A stretch of DNA of 64,000 nt from Candidatus Limnocylindrales bacterium (GCA_035559535.1 DATMBG010000002.1:1-64000); one strand, 5' to 3'. Counted from the stretch's first letter, positions 36,425-45,990 are shown. The notes: generated from the sequence alone by a model not told the origin. Made by a program: numbers and translations.

Positions 36425-36829
36425 ATGGAAGGGTATAAGAAATGGAGTTTTATAGCCACAGTTATCTTTTTAAGCATGATCATTATAAACAGCTCGGGGA
36501 CGGCTGCAGAACAGTCCTCTGTTAAGATTGTCTCACCTAAAGAGGGGGAAACGGTTCAGGGACCCAAGGTTAAAGCAGTTATCAAGACGGAAAATTTCAA
36601 GTTATGTGAAGAGTGTATTGGAAAGACGAGCAAACCGGGTGAAGGACATGCTCACTTTTTCCTGGACGGTAAGCTGCAGGTTCACGGGGGGGATAGCTTT
36701 GAATTTGAGGGAGTTAAACCAGGACCCCATACTCTGCTGGTAGAAATCCGAAATAACGATCATTCAGAACTCGGGCGTAAACCCACCGATCCCCCTTACA
36801 TAGACGTGGTACATTTTAATGTGAAATAG
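36425..36829 (+). CDS. Small exported protein, beta-domain (DUF4399-like)
   Basis: 134 residues with a signal peptide (about 1-28, ending GTAAEQ). The mature part is a single beta domain with GHAHFFLDG, PGPHTLLVEI and an ending DVVHFNVK, like DUF4399-type proteins. One cysteine pair (CEEC) may bind metal or form a disulfide. Periplasmic. Function unknown. Confidence 0.65.
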   Translation: MEGYKKWSFIATVIFLSMIIINSSGTAAEQSSVKIVSPKEGETVQGPKVKAVIKTENFKLCEECIGKTSKPGEGHAHFFLDGKLQVHGGDSFEFEGVKPGPHTLLVEIRNNDHSELGRKPTDPPYIDVVHFNVK

Positions 36830-37033
36830 TCCATCGGGGAAGGCAGAAGAGTTCTCGAAAAGTGTTGCACAAAGGAAAGGAAGGTGTATTTTTATTCTAA
36901 AAGTGGTAGCCGGTTCAAATTTTATTTGCGAGAAGTTGTCAAGTTTTGCTGGATAGAAGGCGCCAGGCTGCAGGAAGCTATCCCGAACCCGGGGGTAGCC
37001 TGCAGCCCGGTTTTAGAATGAGGGAATGGTAAG

Positions 37034-37555
37034 ATGGAAGTTCGGACGACCCGGGACATGTGGAACCGACAGTCCACCCAGCGACTCCTCTGGTTGGCAG
37101 TTCTCATCACGGTGTTGGGGGTCTTCCATCATCTGGATCATATAGTTCGGGGCAATCATATCGGCTGGCCGATCACCAGCCGGGTAACTTCCTTCACACT
37201 GAGTCTGCTAATCTATGCATGGCTTCTTCCGGGACTTTATTTCACGACGCGTGGAAAGGTAGGTTCGGGTTACTGGGTTGGTACGGCTATTCCCTTGTTA
37301 CTGTTAGTGGTGTTTGTACATTTTAATCCCTCACCGAAGGGTGAGTCCTGGCGGGATATTTACTTACCTTACGCTAATCCGGCGGCTTATTGTGGGAAAC
37401 AGTTATCGATAAACCCTCCCGTAGAAGGGGCAAGCTGGTTATGTAACTCCCAACCGGCACCATCCAGACCCTGGCTGGGTGTGCTTGCGGTGGCAAATAC
37501 CCTGGGATTGGTGGTTGCGGTGGCCGGATTACTGGTAACCGCTGTCTTCAGTTAG
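37034..37555 (+). CDS. Hypothetical membrane protein
   Basis: 173 residues with four predicted helices (about 18-36, 50-68, 79-95, 148-170). The second half has a loop with two cysteines (AAYCGKQ, WLCNSQ) that could form a disulfide. HHLDHI sits just after the first helix. The family is not recognised. The stop overlaps the minus-strand isomerase stop by four bases. Confidence 0.65.
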   Translation: MEVRTTRDMWNRQSTQRLLWLAVLITVLGVFHHLDHIVRGNHIGWPITSRVTSFTLSLLIYAWLLPGLYFTTRGKVGSGYWVGTAIPLLLLVVFVHFNPSPKGESWRDIYLPYANPAAYCGKQLSINPPVEGASWLCNSQPAPSRPWLGVLAVANTLGLVVAVAGLLVTAVFS

Positions 37556-38409
37556 GAGGAGCTGTTCAAGCTTTTCTTAAGAAAAGCCAGGTCTTCTTCT
37601 AATCGTTCATCGATATCCCGGTAAGACTCTTCCCTTTGAGAAAGATCTTCCCCTACATAACCCTGGGTTCGCAGGGGCACTTTATAGAAATTCTCAAGGG
37701 AGATATAGCCGTTATAGCCGATTTTTTTCAATACCTGCATGATCTTCGACCAGTTCACCTGTCCACGGTCCATGGCCGTAAATTTCCACTGCCAGGAGCC
37801 ATTTTCGAAGACCCAGGAAGTATTTTTAGCATGGACATAATCCAGATAGGGTCCTATGAGTTCCAATCCCATCTGGGGAGCCTCCCAACCTTCGATGATA
37901 AGATTGGCCGGGTCGTAATTGATTCCGATATGGGAGGGATCAAAATTTTGTACCAGACGGTAAGCCAGGCTTGCACTGGGGGCAATGGTATTAAAGTGGG
38001 TTTCGATGAGAGGTTTTACCCGATACTGTGAGGTAACTTCGATGACTTTTCCTAACCTATCTACCGTACGTCGGTAAAGATCGTGATAATTTTGGGTCCC
38101 ATCATACAGGACGGCACCCGGTCTGTAACGGGGGCATCCCATGATGGCGCAGGCCTGGGCAATTTGTTCCTGAGTCGAAATATCTTCTAAGGGGGCAAAA
38201 CCCATCAGGCAAGAGACTTCCAATCCATGATCCTCCACCAATTTTTTTATGTCTCCGGCCTTTTTAAGGACCTCTGAAGGGTGGATGTGATATGCCTCGT
38301 GAAGTCGCCATTCAACCCCATCGTATCCATGCTGACTTAACTTCTTAACCACCTGTTCAACGGTCAATTCCGGTAAAACCGAGGTCTGAACACTAAATTT
38401 TATACTCAT
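37552..38409 (-). CDS. Sugar phosphate isomerase/epimerase (TIM barrel)
   Basis: 285 residues of the xylose-isomerase-like/AP-endonuclease-2 barrel. Metal-site blocks: KPLIETHF, INYDPANL, YVHAKN and ISLENFY near the C-terminus. It should isomerise or epimerise a keto-sugar or related compound. Its ATG overlaps the stop of the F420 reductase gene in an ATGA, so the two are translationally coupled. A link between the two activities is not established. Confidence 0.8.
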   Translation of the reverse strand: MSIKFSVQTSVLPELTVEQVVKKLSQHGYDGVEWRLHEAYHIHPSEVLKKAGDIKKLVEDHGLEVSCLMGFAPLEDISTQEQIAQACAIMGCPRYRPGAVLYDGTQNYHDLYRRTVDRLGKVIEVTSQYRVKPLIETHFNTIAPSASLAYRLVQNFDPSHIGINYDPANLIIEGWEAPQMGLELIGPYLDYVHAKNTSWVFENGSWQWKFTAMDRGQVNWSKIMQVLKKIGYNGYISLENFYKVPLRTQGYVGEDLSQREESYRDIDERLEEDLAFLKKSLNSSS

Positions 38410-39083
38410 AGTCCGGTAAAGTGCAAACTAATATCCTTTTTCTGATATCGTTTATTAAGCCAAACCAGAAGAGCCGGTAATCGCTCGATGGTCCTACCTG
38501 TACGCAAAGGACCGCAGTCCAGGGCCCTGAATCCGATTAACTCGGCCAGTTGGATAACGGTTTCTTTGGCCTGGGAATGATCGCTAAAAACCAATACATC
38601 GCTATCCGGTTTCTGATCCAGTTTTTTTAAACTCGCCGAAGAAATGGTATGAAAAGCTCCTACAACCGGCGTTTTTGAACCCAGAAAGGCCTGGGTTTCT
38701 TCGGCCACAGATCCTATTTCCGGCATTTTTACCTGGGTTGGGTCATCGGGATCTAAAGGTACCGTAACTTCCACAACGATTTTTCCCTGGACACTTTCCC
38801 GAATAGCCGGTAGAATCAGTTCATGACCTTGATAGGGAATGGAAAGGAGTACCAAATCCCCTTCCCGGGCTGCCAGAGCGTTAGAGGTTCCCATAGCCAG
38901 GGCCTGACCTAACTGGGTGTTAATTTTCTCGGCTGCAGCCTGGGCTTTCTCCTCGCTTCGGGACCCTATCAGGATCGACTTACCTGCCTTTGCCCAACGA
39001 AGGGCTAATCCGAAACCTTCTCGTCCGGTCCCACCAATAACGGCAATTTTCTTTATTTCGTCCATAACCTCCTTAATTTCCAC
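38406..39083 (-). CDS. npdG: NADPH-dependent F420 reductase
   Basis: 225 residues with an N-terminal Rossmann GGTGREGFGLALRWA, then SIPYQGH, and the family block PVVGAFHTISS in the middle. Fno/NpdG moves hydride between F420 and NADP+. With cofH, cofG and cofC in the same window it supports an active F420 system. It overlaps the isomerase gene by four bases (ATGA). It sits 6 bases downstream of the TPR protein gene on the same strand. Confidence 0.85.
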   Translation of the reverse strand: MEIKEVMDEIKKIAVIGGTGREGFGLALRWAKAGKSILIGSRSEEKAQAAAEKINTQLGQALAMGTSNALAAREGDLVLLSIPYQGHELILPAIRESVQGKIVVEVTVPLDPDDPTQVKMPEIGSVAEETQAFLGSKTPVVGAFHTISSASLKKLDQKPDSDVLVFSDHSQAKETVIQLAELIGFRALDCGPLRTGRTIERLPALLVWLNKRYQKKDISLHFTGL

Positions 39084-39088
39084 AGGGT

Positions 39089-40495
39089 TTAAGAAACCTC
39101 CTCTTTCCCCTGGCTTAATTCCGGGAGAATCTTCTGAAGGACCCCTCGAGCCTTGGGATTGGATTCTTTCTTAAATAAGTCTATCAGTTCTTTGATCCCT
39201 TCATCCATATCTGGAACCAACTGCAAGTAAATTCTTAAACTACGAAGGGCTTTATCGGAATTGTCTTGTCCTGCGTAGATATACCCCAGGTTTTTCCAGG
39301 CCTTAGCCTGATCGGGAGCCAATCCGATCAGCTTTATGGTATAGGTTTCGGCCTGCTGGTAATCTCCTTTGGCCAGATAAGCCTGAATAAGATTGGTGAG
39401 GAGGTCTGGGGATTTAGGATCCCATTGAACCGCTTGAGTTAACTCCTCGATAGCTTCAGGGACTCGGTTTTGCTTGAGTAAAGACACCCCCTTTTCGTTA
39501 TGACGGGCGGCCTGAAGGGGGTTAATACCCTGATCCGGAATTTGTTGCAGGACAATTTGCTCGGCCTTACGAATCAGGTTTATTCGATCTTGAATCACAT
39601 CGGTGGCCCCTTTTATATCTTCTGCATAACCGAGAATCTGGGAGATATAATAGGGAATCAATTCCTTCTCAAAATAGGCGGTATATTCTGCATTGGCGGT
39701 CTCATAACGGGTACCGTTCCACTTATAAATATCCGTCCATCCGGCCCACTCGGAATGAGGTCCTGCAGTTCCCCCCACAGAATCTACCAAAAGTTGAAAA
39801 ATCCCATTGGAATCAAAATCCCGTAGCCGAATCCACTGGTTAAAGACCTGGGAATTTAAATTCTTTCCATCATGCCAGAAAACCTCTGAAGCGTCTCTAT
39901 AGCTACTGGCCCCTGAAGAACTCTGGAGGATAAAATCTAAACGTCCGTCCCCATTAAGATCTCGAATATCCCTGACTTCATAGTAATCCCCTGTAATCTC
40001 GGCCACTTTCAGCGGCTTGTAATGGGAACCTACTTTTTTTAAAATCGTAGGACGATAGGAACTTCCAAAGGTCAGATTAGGTAAAATAAGGAGTTCGTCT
40101 GTATCTATCTTAAAAATTCGAACCGCCTCTTGGGGTTTTACTGGATGACCCTCTAAGTCCTTCATCTGGGTGATGGAAACAAAACCCCCCTGGGAAGGAT
40201 CTTTGAAATTATCCTGCCAGATAACCAAAGTGTTGGTTTTTATAAGATGTCGCAGTTTTGCCGATGTCAGTTCGTATCCTTCCCCTTCGTTAAGGGGATA
40301 GTCGGTTAGATTTATGGGCTTATCGAAGGAGTTTTTAACAGGTAAGGGGGGATTATTCGGAGTAGTTTGTCGAAATAATGGACGCAGAAGTTCATTCTGT
40401 TCTTTTTGGATGTAAAAGGTCTTCCATCCGGTAGTGAAGAACAGGCATAGGAAAATAACTCCGGTCCACACTTTACGAAGGTTTTCAGGCGACAT
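39089..40495 (-). CDS. Membrane-anchored FG-GAP/TPR protein
   Basis: About 468 residues from ATG 40495, which has AAGGTGG at good distance. A signal anchor (about 9-26) is followed by a beta region with VCBS/FG-GAP-like DLNGDGRLDF and DFDSNGIFQL blocks. C-terminal TPRs follow (AIEELTQAVQWDPKSP, ALRSLRIYLQLVPDM). This plan suits an envelope scaffolding protein. Function unknown. Part of the run towards npdG. Confidence 0.7.
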   Translation of the reverse strand: MSPENLRKVWTGVIFLCLFFTTGWKTFYIQKEQNELLRPLFRQTTPNNPPLPVKNSFDKPINLTDYPLNEGEGYELTSAKLRHLIKTNTLVIWQDNFKDPSQGGFVSITQMKDLEGHPVKPQEAVRIFKIDTDELLILPNLTFGSSYRPTILKKVGSHYKPLKVAEITGDYYEVRDIRDLNGDGRLDFILQSSSGASSYRDASEVFWHDGKNLNSQVFNQWIRLRDFDSNGIFQLLVDSVGGTAGPHSEWAGWTDIYKWNGTRYETANAEYTAYFEKELIPYYISQILGYAEDIKGATDVIQDRINLIRKAEQIVLQQIPDQGINPLQAARHNEKGVSLLKQNRVPEAIEELTQAVQWDPKSPDLLTNLIQAYLAKGDYQQAETYTIKLIGLAPDQAKAWKNLGYIYAGQDNSDKALRSLRIYLQLVPDMDEGIKELIDLFKKESNPKARGVLQKILPELSQGKEEVS

Positions 40496-40642
40496 AACTG
40501 CCACCTTTTTTTTCTGAATCGGTGAGAATTCGAAAATTTTAGCCTTTTACTATTAAGATAGAGCGAAGGGGCCAAGATAGCAAGGAAAGAATTTACCTGT
40601 TGGGTGGAGGTGAGAAATAAGATCATGAAAAAATATCCTGGA

Positions 40643-42235
40643 TTAGGGAGAGTTAGCTCTATAAAGCGTTAAGTGACCTATTTTTCCTTCCTCGTGGTAA
40701 TTTTTCATCAGAAAAGTTTTTAATTCTGAAAATTCTTCCAACAAGGTTTTCGAATCCTCCGATCTTCCTGTGGTCCATAACATTCCATCTTTCTCTGCCA
40801 CGAGGATATATCGAGGTCGAGAACGGGTTAAATCGTGTAAGAGTTCCTCTCGCCAGGAGGCCTTTCCCCAAGAGACGACCAGAGGAACATTAAAAGTATA
40901 ACGAGTGGGGGTGGCCCGATCCGCCAGAAAATAAATCAAAGGCTCAGATCCCCAGATATAAATGGTATCTTCTGGATTTGTCCTTTGCTGCAAATAATCC
41001 ACCACGGCCAATGTTGTCCTCAAAGAGGTGTCTCCCTGAAGAAAATCCAGGCGCGCATAATAATCCTCTAGGGATAAGGTTCCTTTGAAAAGATCTATAA
41101 AAGTTCTAGCCATCTGTTGATAGGAATTCAAAGTCGGAAGAATCAGGATGAAGAGCGCCGCAAGGGCAAAGATCCTTTGCTCATTTTTAAAGTAAAATCC
41201 CCGAAGACAAAAACCTTGAAAGATTTCGGTGAGTCCCAGGGCAGACAAAATCGAAAAAGGGGCCAACAGACCCATCCACTGGTAGTAATAAAATTTAGCC
41301 TGAATCACAACCCCCAGCAAGCTGGCGAAGAACCAGATCCTGACCAGGTGATTCTCTGAAGTCTTGTATTTGAAGCAATAAACCAGCCCGGCCGCTGCCA
41401 GGACACTAAAAAAGGCTTTGTAATACACGTACCGACTCAGTTGAACCAGGATGGTGGACAGGAAGGCTCTGAAACCTTCGTGAAGAGCGAGTCTGGTGTA
41501 ACCGGTATTAAAAACCCATTGAGTTTCCACAAGAGGATAGAGAGCCCCTCTTTGAAAGAGATAAAGAGCGATCAAAAGAAGTCCCAGGATAAAACCCAAC
41601 ATCAGGAATCCGGCATTTAGCCAGGATTGAAATTTATCCCAATGATTTGAAGGGGAGGCAACCCTTGAAGGCTTTGATTTCAGTAAGTAGAGAGCAAACC
41701 CTAATACAACCAGCAAAGACGGGTATTTGATGATGAAGGCGAGACTGCAAAAGAACCCGGCGAGGAACAGGAGGGTCTTTTTTCTACGGCCCTGTCCCAC
41801 GTAGCACAGATAAGCAGCGGCTATCAAAGGTAAATTTAAGAATCCATCCACATGAGCTATATTGAAATAATTGTTCTGAACAAAATACGATAGGCTATAC
41901 AACCCACCGGCCCAAAAAGCGACGGACGTATGGTAGAGGGTTTTGACCAGTTCAAATAAGAGGAGCACGGCAACCAGGTGATAGAGTATATCCAGGGCTC
42001 GAACAGCTTCCATAGATTTCCCAAAGAGTAGAAAGGCGAGGGCATAAAGATATGCAACTCCTGGAGGTTTTTGATCCCAGCTATCCCGGTGAGGAACCTG
42101 TCCTTTGAGAATGATACTCCCGCTATAGGCCAGGTTACCCTGATCGCGTCCCAGGGGATAATAAAAGGTAGGTACTCCCAGGCAGAGTACCAGAAAGATC
42201 AAAATCATTATAGCGGGAAGGGATCGGCGTTTCAT
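40643..42235 (-). CDS. GT39/ArnT-like membrane glycosyltransferase
   Basis: 530 residues, roughly 10-12 membrane helices, with an acidic motif GRDQG in the first outside loop and a C-terminal soluble domain (about 390-530, with IYIWGSEPLIYFLADR). It belongs to the PMT/ArnT/dolichol-phosphate-mannose group that transfers lipid-linked sugars on the outer face of the inner membrane. Acceptor unknown. It precedes the FG-GAP/TPR gene by 147 bases. Confidence 0.78.
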   Translation of the reverse strand: MKRRSLPAIMILIFLVLCLGVPTFYYPLGRDQGNLAYSGSIILKGQVPHRDSWDQKPPGVAYLYALAFLLFGKSMEAVRALDILYHLVAVLLLFELVKTLYHTSVAFWAGGLYSLSYFVQNNYFNIAHVDGFLNLPLIAAAYLCYVGQGRRKKTLLFLAGFFCSLAFIIKYPSLLVVLGFALYLLKSKPSRVASPSNHWDKFQSWLNAGFLMLGFILGLLLIALYLFQRGALYPLVETQWVFNTGYTRLALHEGFRAFLSTILVQLSRYVYYKAFFSVLAAAGLVYCFKYKTSENHLVRIWFFASLLGVVIQAKFYYYQWMGLLAPFSILSALGLTEIFQGFCLRGFYFKNEQRIFALAALFILILPTLNSYQQMARTFIDLFKGTLSLEDYYARLDFLQGDTSLRTTLAVVDYLQQRTNPEDTIYIWGSEPLIYFLADRATPTRYTFNVPLVVSWGKASWREELLHDLTRSRPRYILVAEKDGMLWTTGRSEDSKTLLEEFSELKTFLMKNYHEEGKIGHLTLYRANSP

Positions 42236-42306
42236 ATCAGGTCAAGCGTAGCAATCTTTAAAAAGAGGGTCAACAAAAATTGAAGGAAGGTCAAGGGTCT
42301 TTTTCC

Positions 42307-42335
42307 TTGACAGGGTTTCGGGTTATCCCTAAATT
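42307..42335 (+). promoter_or_regulatory. Sigma-70-like promoter of the ferredoxin gene
   Basis: TTGACA, 17-base spacer, TAAATT; 60 bases before the ferredoxin start. Confidence 0.6.
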
Positions 42336-42394
42336 GGTATTGTGGGGAAGTTTGGATTTAAAGACCTTAACTCAAAGGGGAGGTTAACGGGGAT

Positions 42395-42868
42395 ATGCCG
42401 CATTTTATAAATCAGGATTGTGTGGGTTGTACGGTATGTGAGAGGGTTTGTCCTGTAGATGCCATCTCTGGGGTACGAAAAGAGGTTTTCTATATTGATC
42501 CGGATATCTGTATCGACTGTCATGCCTGTGCCTGGTTTTGTCCTGTCTCGGCCATAGAAGGTGCGGATGGAGAGGTTATTTTAGGAATCAAGAAGAAGAA
42601 AGATATTCCCAAAGCCATTGTAATTCCTTCCGATTGTACGGGATGCGAATACTGTATTGATGTCTGTCCCTTCGATTGTATTGATCTGGTTCAATCTCCA
42701 GACAATAACTTTAACAAAATCGTTGCGGTGAATGAGAAGACCTGTGTAGGATGTAGCCTGTGCGAGGATATCTGTATCAAAGGGGCCATTTATGTACCGG
42801 ATCCAGAAGAGATGAACATTGAACGAATAGCCGTAGGATCCAAGATGGTCGGTAAGGGTGAAGATTAG
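42395..42868 (+). CDS. Polyferredoxin, four [4Fe-4S] sites
   Basis: 157 residues with four CX2CX2CX3C sets: C9-C19, C39-C49, C81-C91 and C117-C127. The first three end in CP, the last in CI. It should be a cytoplasmic electron carrier or the electron-transfer subunit of an enzyme. No catalytic partner is next to it; a small membrane protein follows 86 bases later. The ATG is preceded by GGGGAGG. Confidence 0.85.
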   Translation: MPHFINQDCVGCTVCERVCPVDAISGVRKEVFYIDPDICIDCHACAWFCPVSAIEGADGEVILGIKKKKDIPKAIVIPSDCTGCEYCIDVCPFDCIDLVQSPDNNFNKIVAVNEKTCVGCSLCEDICIKGAIYVPDPEEMNIERIAVGSKMVGKGED

Positions 42869-42954
42869 AAAGTTTTCGATCCCATCCCATAAGGAGATTC
42901 ATCCGAGAGCCCATCTGGGTCTAGTTTATTTGCCTACTATCTGAATCGGTTGTT

Positions 42955-43068
42955 ATGCCTGTATCCCATTTATTTATCGTTCCGGCAGTTGTAGCTGTAA
43001 GCCTTTTAATCGGTTTTTTTCTGGGATGGTCTCTACGAGGACGGGTAGAGCGCAGCGAAGAGGATTAA
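42955..43068 (+). CDS. Small membrane protein (37 aa)
   Basis: One hydrophobic helix (about 5-25) followed by a basic, then acidic end (LRGRVERSEED). The ribosome-binding site is weak. The next small gene starts 19 bases later after a good AAGGAAG, so they may form one transcript with the ferredoxin. Too short to classify. Confidence 0.45.
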   Translation: MPVSHLFIVPAVVAVSLLIGFFLGWSLRGRVERSEED

Positions 43069-43087
43069 GGGAAAGGAAGTTCCAGGG

Positions 43088-43255
43088 ATGTTAATTGCCA
43101 AGATCTTGCAGATTTTAGGAATGGTGGAATTGGGACACGCTCTTTACATTGGAGTTTCTCAGGATAATGCCATGAACAAGGAAATGCTTTTGTTGGGCAT
43201 AGGTGTTATTCTTTTTATCCTGGGGCGATTCTTAGAAAAGAAGTTACCGGAGTGA
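43088..43255 (+). CDS. Small membrane protein (55 aa)
   Basis: 55 residues with a mostly hydrophobic first half (KILQILGMVELGHALYIG) and a strong second helix (LLLGIGVILFILGRFL). The ATG follows AAGGAAG. It overlaps the stop end of lipB, on the other strand, by 12 bases. No family recognised. Confidence 0.5.
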   Translation: MLIAKILQILGMVELGHALYIGVSQDNAMNKEMLLLGIGVILFILGRFLEKKLPE

Positions 43256-43921
43256 GATCAAAGTATTATAGTCCGACTCGATGATCTTCACGTGAAATAT
43301 TTTCTCGAATTGTTGAAGGATGAGATCTTCTACCTGTTCTAGATTTATCTCTTTTTGAAGTAACCGTGCGATGGAGGTAACCCCTTTATGGGGAATTCCA
43401 CAAGGAATTATCTGATTAAAATAAGAAAGATCGGTATTCACATTTAAAGCAAAGCCGTGGCTGGTGATCCAACCGTTACTAATCCGAATGCCGATAGCTG
43501 CCACCTTTTCTTCTCCTACCCAGACTCCCGTTAGGCCCTTTATCCTTCCGGCTACAATTCCCAGGGTGGATAAGGTTTGTATCAAAACCTCTTCCAGCGA
43601 GCGTAAATATTTATGGGCGTCCCGCCCAAAATTCTTCAGATCCAAAATAGGATATCCTACAATTTGGCCAGGACCGTGATACGTAATATCCCCACCTCGC
43701 CGGGTACGATAAAATTCGATTCCCATTTCCCTTAACTTTTCTTCGCTTACCAACAAATTTGCCGGATTTCCGCCTTCTCCAAGGGTATAAACCGGAGGAT
43801 GTTGGAGTAAAAGAAGAACCTCTGGAATATGCCCGGTTCGTCGTAATTGTACCAGGTTCTCTTGGATGGCCAGGGCCTCTTTATATTTTACCTGGCCCAT
43901 TTTTAACGCATAACATTCCAT
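43244..43921 (-). CDS. lipB: Octanoyl-[acyl-carrier-protein]:protein octanoyltransferase
   Basis: 225 residues. LipB transfers the octanoyl group to lipoyl domains. Family blocks: RRGGDITYHGPGQIVGYPI, GLTGVWVGEEKVAAIGI, and the catalytic site IIPCGIPHKGVTS (Cys in PCGI, Lys in HKG). Length is normal. No lipA is adjacent. Confidence 0.93.
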   Translation of the reverse strand: MECYALKMGQVKYKEALAIQENLVQLRRTGHIPEVLLLLQHPPVYTLGEGGNPANLLVSEEKLREMGIEFYRTRRGGDITYHGPGQIVGYPILDLKNFGRDAHKYLRSLEEVLIQTLSTLGIVAGRIKGLTGVWVGEEKVAAIGIRISNGWITSHGFALNVNTDLSYFNQIIPCGIPHKGVTSIARLLQKEINLEQVEDLILQQFEKIFHVKIIESDYNTLISLR

Positions 43922-44600
43922 GGTATTCTGACAGATAGTTTTTTCGTGCTAATGGGCTTTGCACCGAAAATTAGCCGATTAAATCTGTCATCGGCGCAGG
44001 TAAAAGCCTTTGGTAAACAAACTTTGCCTCCAACTGTTATTTTCCCCTTGAGTTAAGGGGCTAAAACAAGGATAGTTTCCTATCAGCCAATGTACTACCA
44101 AAGTTATTATAGCACAATATGTCCCTATGCTTTTACGTAAAGAACATTATCCGAATGTAGTTCGTTAGACCAAAGGTTAGTAGGTCGCCAAAGCCTTTCA
44201 CAAGATTAGAAAGATTATCTAACCAATATAACCTTGAAGGATCTACAAAGTTAACCGGATCAGTGATCCCATACCCCTACAGATTCGTATCCCCTCCTGC
44301 ACACCCAAAGGGCTGAAATCCAGGTTGGTTATCAAAGATCACCTGCCCAAACTCATCATAATTTATCCGCTGGATAATTGCCCCTGTCGCTACCTCCCCC
44401 ACACCTCACCCTCCCCCTCTCCTGGAGCTTCAGGAGAGGGAGAAGGAGGGGGTGAGGTGGGACCAGGGATTATGATGGGGAAGTAGGGAGGTGGACGGCG
44501 AAGGATCCGACAAGGTTTGCCAATGGAAACACAAGTCTGTGTAGATCTGTGCTGAATAATTCGGTGAATGGAATAGATTCAAATGGGGGTTGTTTAAAAT
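43922..44600. other. Intergenic with large palindrome
   Basis: 679 bases between lipB and the pilin genes. It holds the palindrome at 44402-44459 and otherwise AT-rich DNA with no convincing frame. Confidence 0.55.
44402..44459. repeat. 58-base palindrome, CTCTCC...GGAGAG family
   Basis: Outer arms CACCTCACC/GGTGAGGTG and a central CTCTCCTGGAGCTTCAGG, nearly the same centre as the palindrome at 57172-57213. It looks like a dispersed element that can form a long hairpin. Confidence 0.65.
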
Positions 44601-45041
44601 TCAGGAAACTAAATATCGGGCACGGATCATAACTTTTCGGGTGGAATCTTTATCTTCAATCTGTACCACAACCCTGATTTTCTTCTCAACCTTAAGAAAT
44701 CGAGCTCCCTGTACCGTACCTGTGGACAGAATCTCTACCTGCCCGGCTGAATCTAAAGGCTTTAAGATGACAGAGAAAGTTCCATTTCCCAGTAAAGTTT
44801 CGGTTTCTCCTTGATAATTTGATTCAGATTTTGACAGTTCGTGCAAGGCCTTTTCAACTCCCGCCTCAGCTAAATTAAAGGCTACATCATTGAGGTAGCT
44901 TCGAGTGGTAAGGAAATATTCGGAACTTCCACGATTTAAGGAAACACCTATCAGGATAAACAGCGAGGAAAAAACCGCCGTAATTAAAATCAAGGCTACA
45001 CCCCGTTCACTTTTTAAAACCCTCCACCCTTGCATGGTCAT
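44601..45041 (-). CDS. PilX-like pilus assembly protein
   Basis: 146 residues. The start RGVALILITAVFSSLFILIG is the PilX/minor-pilin type N-terminal helix, without the usual Glu5; LNDVAFNLAEAGVEKALHEL follows as in PilX proteins. Last of three genes, each overlapping the next by four bases (ATGA), so translation is coupled. Confidence 0.65.
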   Translation of the reverse strand: MTMQGWRVLKSERGVALILITAVFSSLFILIGVSLNRGSSEYFLTTRSYLNDVAFNLAEAGVEKALHELSKSESNYQGETETLLGNGTFSVILKPLDSAGQVEILSTGTVQGARFLKVEKKIRVVVQIEDKDSTRKVMIRARYLVS

Positions 45042-45625
45042 TGAACTCCGGCGCGATAAGCTGAATCGATATGTAAACTTCGTGTGATCCCATACAGTTT
45101 CTTTTCCAAATCTAACTCGATTTTTACAACTGTTTGGGAAGGATTTAAAGTAAACTTTAAACTTCTCACATCCTGAGAAATTAAATCGATACCACTCTGA
45201 GAAGGAGAAGCTATCCGACGAACTTTTCCCAGAATCCCAAGGTTTTTCTCATCAGGTGGATCATAGAGATAAAGGATAGAGGCTTCTTTTCCCGGATCTC
45301 CTTCGGGTGGGCCGGGTAAGTTTAAAACCAGGACCTCTTCGGAGTTTTGAAATCCACCGCGCTGGATCGAAATTTTATAGGCACTTCGAATATCTTTACC
45401 TAGTTGGCTTAAAAACATTTGGGCCTCATGTAAAAGATCCAGATCCAGGTCGGCCCGATTAATGTTTTCATATGTGTTGGAAAAGACCGTCAGAGCCACG
45501 ATAATAAAGATCGATAAAATAAGTATGGCAACACTGACTTCAGGTAACGTAAATCCTTTTGGAGACCGATCGGATAACCCTCTGATTTTTGAATAAAAGA
45601 GTTCTATAAAATCCCTAAACCTCAT
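45038..45625 (-). CDS. Type IV prepilin-like protein (PilW/PulJ type)
   Basis: 195 residues. A 23-residue basic leader precedes a prepilin peptidase site KG-FTLPEVSVAILILS; position +5 is Glu. The rest is beta-rich with an oligomeric minor-pilin look. It overlaps both neighbours by four bases. Confidence 0.78.
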   Translation of the reverse strand: MRFRDFIELFYSKIRGLSDRSPKGFTLPEVSVAILILSIFIIVALTVFSNTYENINRADLDLDLLHEAQMFLSQLGKDIRSAYKISIQRGGFQNSEEVLVLNLPGPPEGDPGKEASILYLYDPPDEKNLGILGKVRRIASPSQSGIDLISQDVRSLKFTLNPSQTVVKIELDLEKKLYGITRSLHIDSAYRAGVQ

Positions 45626-45990
45626 CGATGGGCCCTCAGGGTCGAAAGGGATACACTTTGCATCGTACCTGCCGACCCACGCCAGGAGATAGTCACCACA
45701 ATCTTTTTCAACTCCGAGGTATTAAAATCACTGACTTCGACCTCTCCCTGACCCTCCGGGAGATCTGGAATAGAAGACAGAGAATAACTCTTTAGCTGAT
45801 TAAAGGGAATATCTTTAGATGTTTCCATGATCGTATTGGCTTTTGCATGGGCCTTGGTGAGATTTTTAGTATCCTGAATGAGGCGTTGTTCTTGAGAAAT
45901 GGAGACGGTAAAGATAACCACCAGAATACCAAGAACGGCTAAGGCAACAAGGGATTCTAAGAGAATATAGCCCTGAATCGATTTTCGCAT
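45622..45990 (-). CDS. Type IV prepilin-like protein (PilV type)
   Basis: 122 residues from ATG 45990 (MRKSIQGYILLE). The leader ends QG, then YILLESLVALAVLGIL, a type IV prepilin N-terminus with Glu at +5. Eight codons upstream are also open but add nothing. First gene of the minor-pilin operon; the major pilin and pilus motor genes are elsewhere. Confidence 0.75.
   Translation of the reverse strand: MRKSIQGYILLESLVALAVLGILVVIFTVSISQEQRLIQDTKNLTKAHAKANTIMETSKDIPFNQLKSYSLSSIPDLPEGQGEVEVSDFNTSELKKIVVTISWRGSAGTMQSVSLSTLRAHR

Noticed and set aside
36017-36438. Two short plus-strand frames before the secreted-protein gene
   Set aside because: One begins within the opposite gene's start region, the other at a TTG that is the likely -35 box. 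Neither resembles known protein.
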